DNA from: Parabacteroides distasonis | GTDB taxonomy: Bacteria > Bacteroidota > Bacteroidia > Bacteroidales > Tannerellaceae | Assembly: GCA_015060925.1 (NCBI GenBank) | Contig: SUXM01000002.1 | Location: 115,645 to 179,644, forward strand | Length of the DNA stretch: 64,000 nt | Direction of reading: 5' to 3' | Part shown: piece after piece, positions 35,563 to 43,529 of the stretch | How the letters are laid out: each line of letters starts with the position of its first letter | How positions within the stretch are numbered: the stretch's first letter is position 1 | Notes under the pieces: generated by a model | Database searches by the model: none | What the model saw: the letters and a program-made list of their open reading frames with translations, nothing else | What the model was told of the DNA's origin: nothing | Made by a program: the position numbers and the translations under genes

Positions 35563-36665
35563 CAGACAAACAGATTTACCAAATTGGCCTTACTATGATA
35601 AACGGTGTGGGAGACATTCTGGCACGCCACCTATTGCAATCATTAGGAGATGCAGAGGCCGTATTTACAGAAAAACAGGCGTTATTAGAAAAGATTCCGG
35701 GGATCGGCAGTAAATTAGCTGCCGAAATCAAACACCCGAACGTATTGAAACGGGCAGAAAAAGAGATGAGTTTCATCGAAAAGAACCATCTCTCTTACTA
35801 TTTCTTAACAGACACAAATTATCCGACAAGATTAAAAGAATGTCCGGACGCTCCTGTCCTTTTTTATTTCAAAGGGAACGCAGATCTAAATTCTCGACGG
35901 ATTATTAGCGTAGTCGGGACTCGTACTCCAACAGAGTATGGAAGAGATCTTACCCAAAAACTTTTACAAGATTTATCAACCTACTATCCGGATCTTTTAA
36001 TCGTCAGTGGACTGGCTTACGGTATTGATATTTGTGCCCATCAACAAGCACTCAAGAACCAATTACCGACAGTGGCCGTACTTGCACATGGTTTAGACCG
36101 AATCTATCCTTCTGTTCATCGGAATACTGCCATCCAAATGTTAGAGAAGGGCGGTTTGTTAACCGATTTCCCCAGTGGCACAGATCCGGATCGTCCAAAC
36201 TTCTTGTGCCGAAACCGAATCATTGCCGGCCTCTCAGATTGTACCATTGTAATCGAATCAGCTGAACGAGGAGGTTCTTTAGTGACAGCAGATATTGCCT
36301 TCTCATACGGCAGGGAGGTCTACTGTTTTCCCGGACGTTCAAATGACCATTACTCAAAAGGCTGTAATAACCTTATCCGAAAAAACAAGGCCGGCCTTAT
36401 CACTTCCGCAGAAGATTTACTGGCAGCTCTTTGTTGGGATATCTCAACCAAACCTATACAAGCAGAACTCTCTTTCAAAGAACATGAGGATTCTGATGAA
36501 CAACATCCTATTCTCCAAATATTGAAGAGCCAAGAGACAATACATATAAACCAACTTGCATTGAACCTAAAGGTTTCAATCCAACAACTTTCTGCATTAC
36601 TGTTTGAATTAGAGATGGATGGGAAAATAAAATCTTTACCGGGAAATATGTACAAACGGCTATAA
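35559..36665 (+). CDS. dprA: DNA-processing protein DprA
   Basis: A 368-residue protein that binds single-stranded DNA and loads RecA during natural transformation, also present in many bacteria not known to be competent. An N-terminal helix-hairpin-helix region (MINGVGDILARHLLQSLG ... IPGIGSKLAAEI) precedes the Rossmann-like core with SVVGTRTPTEYGRDL, VSGLAYGIDICAHQQAL, AHGLDRIYPSVHR, the RFxxRNRIIAGLS-type LCRNRIIAGLSDCTIVIE and SLVTADIAFSYGREVYCFPG. A C-terminal winged-helix region ends the protein. Length is standard and the frame is intact. Confidence 0.95.
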   Translation: MTDKQIYQIGLTMINGVGDILARHLLQSLGDAEAVFTEKQALLEKIPGIGSKLAAEIKHPNVLKRAEKEMSFIEKNHLSYYFLTDTNYPTRLKECPDAPVLFYFKGNADLNSRRIISVVGTRTPTEYGRDLTQKLLQDLSTYYPDLLIVSGLAYGIDICAHQQALKNQLPTVAVLAHGLDRIYPSVHRNTAIQMLEKGGLLTDFPSGTDPDRPNFLCRNRIIAGLSDCTIVIESAERGGSLVTADIAFSYGREVYCFPGRSNDHYSKGCNNLIRKNKAGLITSAEDLLAALCWDISTKPIQAELSFKEHEDSDEQHPILQILKSQETIHINQLALNLKVSIQQLSALLFELEMDGKIKSLPGNMYKRL

Positions 36666-36729
36666 ATAATTAAAGGCTGTCTCACGACAACCCCTAATCA
36701 ACTTTGTTAACCTTAAATCTAATACTATT

Positions 36730-36822
36730 ATGAAAAAACCACGATGCAAATATACGGACTTTCTCAAAACCATCAATAAAGTAACTGCTAATTTATGTTA
36801 CAAAACATATAAGAAAGGCTAA
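36730..36822 (+). CDS. Possible small basic ORF in the dprA-DUF2807 spacer
   Basis: The 260-base spacer after dprA contains a 30-codon frame starting MKKPRCKYTDFLKTINK and ending in a lysine-rich tail. Just upstream are an AT-rich leader of the kind seen before expressed Bacteroidales genes and a GGCTGTCTCAC string at 36672-36682 that resembles an insertion-sequence end, with no matching end found. I do not recognise the peptide. It could be a leader peptide, a remnant, or chance. Confidence 0.25.
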   Translation: MKKPRCKYTDFLKTINKVTANLCYKTYKKG

Positions 36823-36869
36823 ATAGAAAGATAGGAATCAAAAACAAATCATTATATAAGATATTCTCC

Positions 36870-36877
36870 TATATTTG
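36870..36877 (+). promoter_or_regulatory. -7 box upstream of the DUF2807 gene
   Basis: TATATTTG matches TAnnTTTG and ends 48 bases before the ATG at 36926. No -33 partner was found. Confidence 0.45.
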
Positions 36878-36925
36878 TAGAAAATGTTATATCAATAATC
36901 AGATTACGTTAAAAATCTAAAGAAA

Positions 36926-37711
36926 ATGAAAATTAAAGGATTACTAACTATCGCTTTCCTATTTGGACTTTTATTCTCAATAGAAGCTGCTGACCATGTC
37001 AAGGGTAATGGTAAATTATCAACCAAGAAGATAACTATCGGAGACTACAATGCCATCAAAATAGATGGAATTATCGATTTCAATTATGTCCAATCAGAAG
37101 AGGCTCCATTCATCGAAGTGACTGTTGATGAAAATCTCCATAGTTTTGTAAACATTGATATTAAGGATCGGGAATTAACCGTTAACTTCAAAGGAGCAAA
37201 AGTTGACCATTTTACCAAATTTATCGTAACAACTAATTCCAAATGGTTGAAAGAGGTGAAAGTTGCAGGGAATGCTAACTTTATGATCAACAGCAGACTA
37301 TCAGGAGATGAACTAAGAATAGATGCCAACTCAAACTGCTTAGTTCAACTTAAAAAAAAGGTTGAGGTTGGCAAATTGGATCTGAATATCTCTGGAAGTG
37401 CCAACATGGTTATAAATGAACTACAAGCAGATAAATTAGAATGTAATATCAATGGTTCCGGAACTATAAACCTTAAATCAGGAAAAGCATCTCAAGCGGA
37501 TTATAGCATCACGTCAGATGGAGAGATTATGGCTTTCGGTATAACCGTTCCAAGTATTAACTGTAAGATTGCAGGAAAAGGTCATGTCCAAATCCATCCC
37601 ACGAAAAGTTTAAAAGCAAATATCGTAGGGAAAGGTAAAATTCAATACAAAGGATCGGCCGAAGTACAACAAAAGATATTGGGGAAAGGGACTATTGAAC
37701 AAATCAAATAA
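36926..37711 (+). CDS. DUF2807 (head GIN domain) exported protein
   Basis: A 261-residue exported protein. A signal peptide (MKIKGLLTIAFLFGLLFSIEAAD, cleavage near residue 21) is followed by the head-GIN-domain pattern: KKITIGDYNAIKIDGIIDFNY, a beta-strand ladder with VKVAGNANFMINSRLSG, LDLNISGSANMVIN and LECNINGSGTINL, each a turn of a parallel beta-helix-like repeat (N-I-S-G-S-A-N spacing). Members are described as putative auto-transporter adhesins, but no barrel is present here and the function is unknown. It lies 23 bases upstream of the GH106 gene and may be co-transcribed with it. Confidence 0.85.
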   Translation: MKIKGLLTIAFLFGLLFSIEAADHVKGNGKLSTKKITIGDYNAIKIDGIIDFNYVQSEEAPFIEVTVDENLHSFVNIDIKDRELTVNFKGAKVDHFTKFIVTTNSKWLKEVKVAGNANFMINSRLSGDELRIDANSNCLVQLKKKVEVGKLDLNISGSANMVINELQADKLECNINGSGTINLKSGKASQADYSITSDGEIMAFGITVPSINCKIAGKGHVQIHPTKSLKANIVGKGKIQYKGSAEVQQKILGKGTIEQIK

Positions 37712-37734
37712 TTCTATATCAAACAATTATTACC

Positions 37735-40626
37735 ATGAAAAGACGAAACTTCATCAAACAATGTATGCTCGCAACGGCAGCCGGTTGTTTTTCCGCAGAA
37801 CAATCAATTCTCTTTGCTAATACCGTTGCGAACAGCAAACCTAATCTTTCCTCTTCCAAAGATTTATATCAGATGTTCTTAAATCCGGGAACTGCTTATC
37901 GTCCTTTCATTCGTTGGTGGTGGAATGGGAATAAAGTTGAAAAAGCAGAACTTAAACGTGAATTACAGTTGCTAAAAGATGCAGGAATCGGTGGAGTAGA
38001 AATCAACCCTATCTCATTCCCGCGTTATGCTGATCCCTTAGATAAAAAATCTCTCATTTGGTTAAGCGATGAATGGATTGATATCCTCCAATACACATTT
38101 GATGAAGCAAAAAAGATTGGTATTACCTGTGACCTATTAGTCGGTTCCGGCTGGCCTTTTGGAGCTGAATACCTGCGCGGAGACGAACGTGCAGATGTGG
38201 TAACCAACTATTCAGAAGTTCTTACCGGCCCAATAGACTATGAGATCTCGGAAGATGGAATCTTTAGTACTGCCAGTCCCGAAATCAGTTCGCCTTTTAT
38301 CGGTCGAACCATGGAACTGATGTCATTGCAGTTAGTCCCCGAACCATTCAACAGCTTGGATCAAGTGATTGACATAATGAAAAAGGATACTGACGGGAAT
38401 TACCGTTTCAAAGTTCCCAACGGGAAATGGGTACTATTTGCTTTATTTAAAGTCAAAGGCTTCCAAAAGGTAATTAATGGTGCCCCCGGAGCAAATGGTC
38501 CTGTACTTAATCATTTAAATAAGAATGCTGTTCAAAAATATTTGGACAATATGTCTGACAAGATACAGCAACGGATCGGCCCTCTTAAATCAGATATCCG
38601 TGCTTTATTCTGTGATGGTCTCGAATTAGAGGGTTCGAACTGGACATACGATATGCGTGAAGAGTTCCAAAAACGACGTGGATATGACATCTTACCTTAT
38701 CTACCCTATCTTTTCTTCCGAAGCGGAGGTATGGGAAATGTATATGATTATACTCCTCGTGTCCAAATGGGAAAAGAAATGGCAGACTGTATTGACCGAG
38801 TACGTTTCGATTTTGCTTTGACTAATGCAGAAATGTATAACGAACGTTTCACTCAAACTTATGTAGAATGGTGTCGTAAATTAGGTATCCAGTCTCGTTT
38901 AGAGGCCTATGGACGTGGTACATTCCCATTGGAAGGAAGTATGGAACCAGATATTCCAGAATGTGAATCTTGGACAACTAACTGGTTATGGCATAAAATT
39001 GGAGAAGAAATGTCTGAAAAAGATTACCGTAGAGGTCGTGCCTATACGATGATTAATAAATATGTTTCTTCCGGAGCTCATTTGGCAGGGAAAAAGATTA
39101 TCAGTTGCGAAGAGATGACGAATACCTACTTAGTATTCAACATGACATTGGAACTGTTAAAAATCGGAGGAGACCAAACAGCCATATCAGGTGTTACTCA
39201 TTCTGTATTCCATGGTTTTAACTACTCTCCAAACAAGGAATTACCTTTCCCTGGTTGGATACAATATGGTGCCTACTATAGCGAGCGAAACAACTGGTGG
39301 CCTTTCTTCCACCTATACAATGACTACAAAGGTCGTTTAAGTACAGCACTTCAACATTCAACCATGTATGCAGATATTGCCATACTCAATCCTATCGCTG
39401 ATATGTGGACAACTATGGGTATGCAAAACGAACCATTCCCCTCCTCAACTATCCATCAATGGAAAACCATGGTATGGGAAGCAATGAGTAAAAACGGGAA
39501 TGGAGTGGACTATGTAAGTGAATCAATCATCCAGAAATCCACCATAAAAAAAGGATATTTACACTATGGCCCACGTAAATACAACACATTATTTCTAATT
39601 GTATGTGAACGTTTGAATCCTTCAACCTTAGAAAAAATGGTTGAATTTGTACAGGATGGAGGTCGTATTTTCTGTATTGATGCTTATCCTCATCTCTCTA
39701 CAGGATGGCATAATCATGAAACCAGAGACAAAGAGGTTCAATCACTTGTAGAACAATTAAAAGGATATAAAGATCGCTTTATCTTACTACATAAACCAGA
39801 AAAAGATTTCATCGGTTGGTATCAACAAGTACAGAAAGATTATCAAATCACTCCATACCTCACTATCGAAACTCCAAATCCATACTTGATGCAGAATCGT
39901 TACATCACGGATGAAGGAAATGAGATGTTTTTCTTTGCTTATGCCCATCGTTACCTATCACATAAAACTCGAATTAATTTCAGCAAAGAAGTTCGTCAAA
40001 ATCGAACAGGTTGGGTTTGGGACTTAGAAAGTGGTAAACGTTATCGATTAGAATTAGATAAAAACGGAAGTTATCTTTTTGACTTTGGTCCGGCAGATTC
40101 TTTACTCATTGTATTCGACAAACAACGCCGTGGAGAAAGTTGGAAACCTTTACCCACTGAAGGCAAAGAAAACAAAACATACAATAATGATTGGGATGTT
40201 GAATTCAAGCACAGTTTAGAAAATACTCAGAAGAAAGTGCATTTCGATAAACTAATAGATCTCAAAGAGGATAAAGAACATGTTCATTTTACAGGAACTG
40301 TGATTTATAAGAAAACAATCCAGGTTGCACAACCAGATGAAACAATTATCAACTTAGGAAATGTACAAGGAATATCAGAACTGTTCATTAATGGGACTTC
40401 ATGTGGAGTCAAATGGTATGGCAGACGTATCTGGAATATCAGCAAATACTTAAAGAAAGGAGACAACACTATCGAAGTTCGTGTGACAACCACAATGGGA
40501 AACTATGTAAAGACTTTAAAAGACAACAAAAGTACCTATCGTTGGATGTATCGAAAGAATGGAACAGAACAACCACTACAATCCATGGGACTTATCGGAC
40601 CTGTTAATATCTATAAGTTATACTAA
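37735..40626 (+). CDS. Glycoside hydrolase family 106 (alpha-L-rhamnosidase-like)
   Basis: A 963-residue exported enzyme expected to remove terminal alpha-L-rhamnose from plant or bacterial glycans. The N-terminus MKRRNFIKQCMLATAAGC looks like a twin-arginine-type or lipoprotein signal (two arginines then a hydrophobic stretch, with a cysteine at residue 18). The catalytic part begins near residue 60 (RWWWNGNKVEKAEL, GIGGVEINPISFPRY) and includes FCDGLELEGSNWT, SRLEAYGRGTFP, CESWTTNWLWHKIG and KIISCEEMTNTYL. A beta-rich C-terminal jelly-roll (FTGTVIYKKTIQV ... ISELFINGTSCGVKWY) resembles a carbohydrate-binding galactose-type domain. No SusC/SusD pair is near, so it is not in a standard polysaccharide utilisation locus. 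Confidence 0.9.
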   Translation: MKRRNFIKQCMLATAAGCFSAEQSILFANTVANSKPNLSSSKDLYQMFLNPGTAYRPFIRWWWNGNKVEKAELKRELQLLKDAGIGGVEINPISFPRYADPLDKKSLIWLSDEWIDILQYTFDEAKKIGITCDLLVGSGWPFGAEYLRGDERADVVTNYSEVLTGPIDYEISEDGIFSTASPEISSPFIGRTMELMSLQLVPEPFNSLDQVIDIMKKDTDGNYRFKVPNGKWVLFALFKVKGFQKVINGAPGANGPVLNHLNKNAVQKYLDNMSDKIQQRIGPLKSDIRALFCDGLELEGSNWTYDMREEFQKRRGYDILPYLPYLFFRSGGMGNVYDYTPRVQMGKEMADCIDRVRFDFALTNAEMYNERFTQTYVEWCRKLGIQSRLEAYGRGTFPLEGSMEPDIPECESWTTNWLWHKIGEEMSEKDYRRGRAYTMINKYVSSGAHLAGKKIISCEEMTNTYLVFNMTLELLKIGGDQTAISGVTHSVFHGFNYSPNKELPFPGWIQYGAYYSERNNWWPFFHLYNDYKGRLSTALQHSTMYADIAILNPIADMWTTMGMQNEPFPSSTIHQWKTMVWEAMSKNGNGVDYVSESIIQKSTIKKGYLHYGPRKYNTLFLIVCERLNPSTLEKMVEFVQDGGRIFCIDAYPHLSTGWHNHETRDKEVQSLVEQLKGYKDRFILLHKPEKDFIGWYQQVQKDYQITPYLTIETPNPYLMQNRYITDEGNEMFFFAYAHRYLSHKTRINFSKEVRQNRTGWVWDLESGKRYRLELDKNGSYLFDFGPADSLLIVFDKQRRGESWKPLPTEGKENKTYNNDWDVEFKHSLENTQKKVHFDKLIDLKEDKEHVHFTGTVIYKKTIQVAQPDETIINLGNVQGISELFINGTSCGVKWYGRRIWNISKYLKKGDNTIEVRVTTTMGNYVKTLKDNKSTYRWMYRKNGTEQPLQSMGLIGPVNIYKLY

Positions 40627-40631
40627 CAGAG

Positions 40632-40663
40632 AGAGGGCTGATCATAACCAGCCCTCTTTTTTA
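40632..40663. terminator. Rho-independent terminator after the GH106 gene
   Basis: AGAGGGCTG (40632-40640) pairs with CAGCCCTCT (40649-40657) around an 8-base loop and runs into TTTTTT. It overlaps the last codons of the convergent epimerase gene. Confidence 0.8.
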
Positions 40664-41652
40664 TACCATTCTATGCTTTCTTCCAATCCTTTCCGTAGCG
40701 GATACTGAGGAACAAAACCTAAATCTTTTTGAAGAGGTTCAATATCACAAATCCAATTACGTTGCTTTAAGATTTTATATTTATCCGTATTCAAGGTCAT
40801 ACTTTTATTTAATAATTGTCCAACCCATTCACAGCATTGACAAGCTATATAAACCAACCCTAATGGAACTCGGGCACGCAATACAAACTTCTTGCCTAAT
40901 ATTTCTTGAATCATACGAGCAAACGATTCATCGGTATGTACATCTCCATCTGCCACAAAATAGTGCCGGTTCATGACCGATTCATTTTCCAAAGCCATAA
41001 AAGCAACTACAGCCAAATCCTTTACATATATGAAAGTAATACGTTGTGGAGTAAATCCTGCAGTAAAATCAAATCCTGAGTTTATACTACTGATTTCGAC
41101 AAAATAATCTTTCTCCCCTGGTCCATATACTCCAGTCGGACGTAAGATGACATAAGGGAAAAAGGATTGACCACGCACATAATTTTCGGCCTCCAATTTA
41201 CTTTTTCCATATTCTGTATTCGGTCTTTGTGGATCTCCTAAAGAGATAGGACGAAAACCCTTTTCATCTCCGCAACCATAACTACTCAAACTACTCATCA
41301 AAATAAACTTCTTAAGTTTACATCTTGATGCTACTAATGCTTCAATCAAGTTCTTGGTATAGTCTGCATTTACCCGATAAAAGTTTTTTTTATCTAAAGT
41401 TTTTGTTAATCCTGCATTATGAATTACATAATCCCATGAACCATGCTCCTTTACAAACGCAGACAATTGTTCTATCAATACTTTCGGGTCAGCATACTTT
41501 AAATCAATAAAATGAATACGTTCATCCTGTAATTGTGTCCGATTACTAGTCGAACGTATCCCGGCCCAAACTTCATAACCTCTATTCAGAGCCTCTTTGA
41601 CTAAAAAACCACCTATAAAGCCACTCGCTCCCGTAATCAAAATCTTCTTCAT
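40642..41652 (-). CDS. NAD-dependent epimerase/dehydratase (extended SDR family)
   Basis: A 336-residue short-chain dehydrogenase of the extended type. It has the NAD-binding start KKILITGASGFIGGFL, the HNAGLTKTLDKKNF segment, the catalytic serine stretch LMSSLSSYG, and the YxxxK pair in NTEYGKSKLEAEN, then RPTGVYGPGEKDYF. These enzymes modify nucleotide sugars or reduce small carbonyl compounds; the LAPTG-type pattern does not tell which. It sits just downstream (20 bases) of the zinc-type ABC ATPase gene in one minus-strand unit. Its 3' end overlaps the terminator stem of the GH106 gene. Its role is unknown. Confidence 0.85.
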   Translation of the reverse strand: MKKILITGASGFIGGFLVKEALNRGYEVWAGIRSTSNRTQLQDERIHFIDLKYADPKVLIEQLSAFVKEHGSWDYVIHNAGLTKTLDKKNFYRVNADYTKNLIEALVASRCKLKKFILMSSLSSYGCGDEKGFRPISLGDPQRPNTEYGKSKLEAENYVRGQSFFPYVILRPTGVYGPGEKDYFVEISSINSGFDFTAGFTPQRITFIYVKDLAVVAFMALENESVMNRHYFVADGDVHTDESFARMIQEILGKKFVLRARVPLGLVYIACQCCEWVGQLLNKSMTLNTDKYKILKQRNWICDIEPLQKDLGFVPQYPLRKGLEESIEWYKKEGWL

Positions 41653-41671
41653 TTATCCATCTATTATAGAT

Positions 41672-42439
41672 TCATCCATGATGATGTTCATGTTTTTTCA
41701 AAACACGATGAGGCAAATCCCCATGTCCAATCAATTCAATCGGACAAACATATTTATTACCTAACCATTCCTCCGAAATATCAGAACCCGAATGATAATG
41801 TAATGATTCATTGACACAAGCGATATTCTTCACCATTGCCAATACAGTACCAATATCATGTGATACTAAAATAACAGCACTCTCCTTATTGATCTCTTCC
41901 AACAGTTTATAAAAATGAGACTCAAATCGTTTATCCACATATGAGTTAGGTTCATCTAATATCAAGACCTGTGGACGTGAAACTATCGAACGTCCCAACA
42001 ACACTCGTTGTAACTGTCCTCCGGATAAATCCCCTATAGCTCGATTCGATAAATCCTCCAATCCCATCTTCACAATCACCTCTTCTATACGTTGCTGCTG
42101 TTCGGTATTAAAAGATCGGAACAATGGTTTCTTAGAAGCCAAGCCGGAAGCAATTACCTCACGTACTGAGATCGGGAATTCCTTGTCAATCTGACTTAAT
42201 TGAGGCAAATATCCCATGCGCAAAGATGGCACCTTTTCTCCCCTTTGATAAAAAGAAACTGTTCCCTCCATAGGTTGTAATAAGCCTAAAATTATTTTCA
42301 ACAAAGTAGTCTTACCTCCCCCATTTGGTCCTATGATTCCCAAAAAATCATCCTTCCATAAAGTCAAGGAGACATCTCTCAAAACAGTTTTACAACCATA
42401 AGCAGCTGTCACATGAGTTATATCAATTAGTTTCTCCAT
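41672..42439 (-). CDS. Metal (zinc/manganese-type) ABC transporter ATP-binding protein
   Basis: A 255-residue ATPase of the ZnuC/MntB-like ABC family that powers metal-ion import. It has Walker A GPNGGGKTT, the Q-loop YLPQLSQIDKEFP, the signature LSGGQLQRVLLGRSI, Walker B LILDEPNSYVD (asparagine where most members have threonine) and the switch histidine in VSHDIGTV. A short histidine-rich tail (KKHEHHHG) may bind metal. The start overlaps the end of the upstream lipoprotein gene by 17 bases, so they are translated together. No permease gene is next to it; an epimerase gene follows instead. Confidence 0.9.
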   Translation of the reverse strand: MEKLIDITHVTAAYGCKTVLRDVSLTLWKDDFLGIIGPNGGGKTTLLKIILGLLQPMEGTVSFYQRGEKVPSLRMGYLPQLSQIDKEFPISVREVIASGLASKKPLFRSFNTEQQQRIEEVIVKMGLEDLSNRAIGDLSGGQLQRVLLGRSIVSRPQVLILDEPNSYVDKRFESHFYKLLEEINKESAVILVSHDIGTVLAMVKNIACVNESLHYHSGSDISEEWLGNKYVCPIELIGHGDLPHRVLKKHEHHHG

Positions 42440-43319
42440 CAGCCAATACTTTCGCTATATGAATCAGTTCTCTTTTCCAATGATAGGATAATGGATTGAT
42501 AACCTCTAAACAACAACCTGTCTCTTTTGCTATCAGTTCTGCATTCTTTTTATCAAACTCTTGTTGGATAAAAACAACCTTTACTTGCTGTTCTTTAGCT
42601 GTATCAATCAACCGTGCTAATAAAGCCGGAGAAGGTTCTTTTCCATCCATCTCTATACAAAGCTGTGTAAGATTAAACTCTTTAGCCAAATAGGTTAAAG
42701 CAGGATGATAAATAATAAAAGTACGCTTCTGCAAAGGAGCTAACCAATTACGAATTTCTGTTTCAGTTTGATCAATCTCTTCCAATAATTCGGCATAATT
42801 TTTTTTATAAAATTCTGCATGTACACTGTCTAACTGGATAAATACATTCAACGTATTTTTGGCTATGATTCTTGCGCCCACTATAGAACTCCAAATATGT
42901 GGATCCACTCCATGAGTATGATGAGTATGTTCCTCCTCACCATCCTGTCCATGATGATGAACAGAGTCAACCTCTTGAATAAAAGGCATCCCTTCCGACA
43001 AATTAAAAATCTTTAAATTAGGATTGTTTTCCCGGATCTTTTGCATCCATGCCTGTTCAAACCCCAAATGGCCTATTTGTAAATAAGCAAGACTTTTCCC
43101 TAACTCTACCATTTGCTTAGGAGTAGGATCATACGTCTCAGGACTTTGTCCGGAAGGAACCATACAATGTACCATAAACCTATCACCCGCTATTCTTTCT
43201 GCAAAAAAGCGTTGGGGTTCTATCGTTACAGTTACAATTTTCTTCTCCGTCTGCTTTCCTCCACACGCTATACAAAACAGCAAAATCGTCAACAATGTTG
43301 CTAATTTTATCTTTTTCAT
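42423..43319 (-). CDS. Metal ABC transporter substrate-binding lipoprotein (ZnuA-like)
   Basis: A 298-residue lipoprotein of the A-1 cluster of metal-binding proteins. A lipobox is visible as LLFCIAC, with cysteine near residue 19. Metal ligands and the usual histidine-rich loop are seen: SPETYDPTPKQM, then HHHGQDGEEEHTHHTHGVDPHIW with nine histidines, the HPALTYLAKEF motif, and the C-terminal aspartate/glutamate region. The loop points to zinc as the substrate by family knowledge. It is encoded directly upstream of the ATPase with a 17-base overlap and downstream of tRNA-Leu, with no obvious Zur operator recognised by eye. Confidence 0.9.
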   Translation of the reverse strand: MKKIKLATLLTILLFCIACGGKQTEKKIVTVTIEPQRFFAERIAGDRFMVHCMVPSGQSPETYDPTPKQMVELGKSLAYLQIGHLGFEQAWMQKIRENNPNLKIFNLSEGMPFIQEVDSVHHHGQDGEEEHTHHTHGVDPHIWSSIVGARIIAKNTLNVFIQLDSVHAEFYKKNYAELLEEIDQTETEIRNWLAPLQKRTFIIYHPALTYLAKEFNLTQLCIEMDGKEPSPALLARLIDTAKEQQVKVVFIQQEFDKKNAELIAKETGCCLEVINPLSYHWKRELIHIAKVLADGETN

Positions 43320-43353
43320 CTCTTCTTTTCATTTAAAAATGCAAATATAAAAA

Positions 43354-43382
43354 AAGAACTTGCTCCTAAGGAACAAGCTCTT
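43354..43382 (-). terminator. Rho-independent terminator after tRNA-Leu
   Basis: On the minus strand AAGAGCTTGTTCC pairs with GGAGCAAGTTCTT (two G-U pairs) around a 3-base loop and runs into seven T residues. It lies 8 bases after the tRNA and upstream of the zinc-type transporter genes. Confidence 0.8.
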
Positions 43383-43390
43383 TCACCTTG

Positions 43391-43472
43391 TGCGGCTGAA
43401 GGGACTCGAACCCCCACGCCTCTCGGCATCAGATCCTAAGTCTGACGTGGCTACCAATTACACCACAGCCGC
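43391..43472 (-). tRNA. tRNA-Leu (anticodon TAG)
   Basis: An 82-base class II cloverleaf on the minus strand. The acceptor stem GCGGCTG pairs with CAGCCGC, the anticodon stem TCAGA/TCTGA encloses CTTAGGA with anticodon TAG, a long variable arm (TGCCGAGAGGCG) follows, and the T arm is GGGGG-TTCGAGT-CCC type. The discriminator is A; the CCA end is not encoded (the genome continues ACAAGG). Confidence 0.93.
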
Positions 43473-43482
43473 TTTGCGATTG

Positions 43483-43513
43483 CAAAGGTATACAAAATCT
43501 ATTAACTTCCAAA
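43483..43513 (-). promoter_or_regulatory. Promoter of the tRNA-Leu gene
   Basis: On the minus strand TTTG (43510-43513) and TACCTTTG (43483-43490) are separated by 19 bases, a full Bacteroidetes -33/-7 promoter ending 10 bases before the tRNA. It is the best-formed promoter in the window. Confidence 0.8.
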
Positions 43514-43529
43514 TTTTAATGGAAAGTTT

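Noticed and set aside
42423..43319. Zur-type operator upstream of the ZnuA-like gene
   Set aside because: No convincing palindrome was seen between the tRNA-Leu terminator and the start codon.
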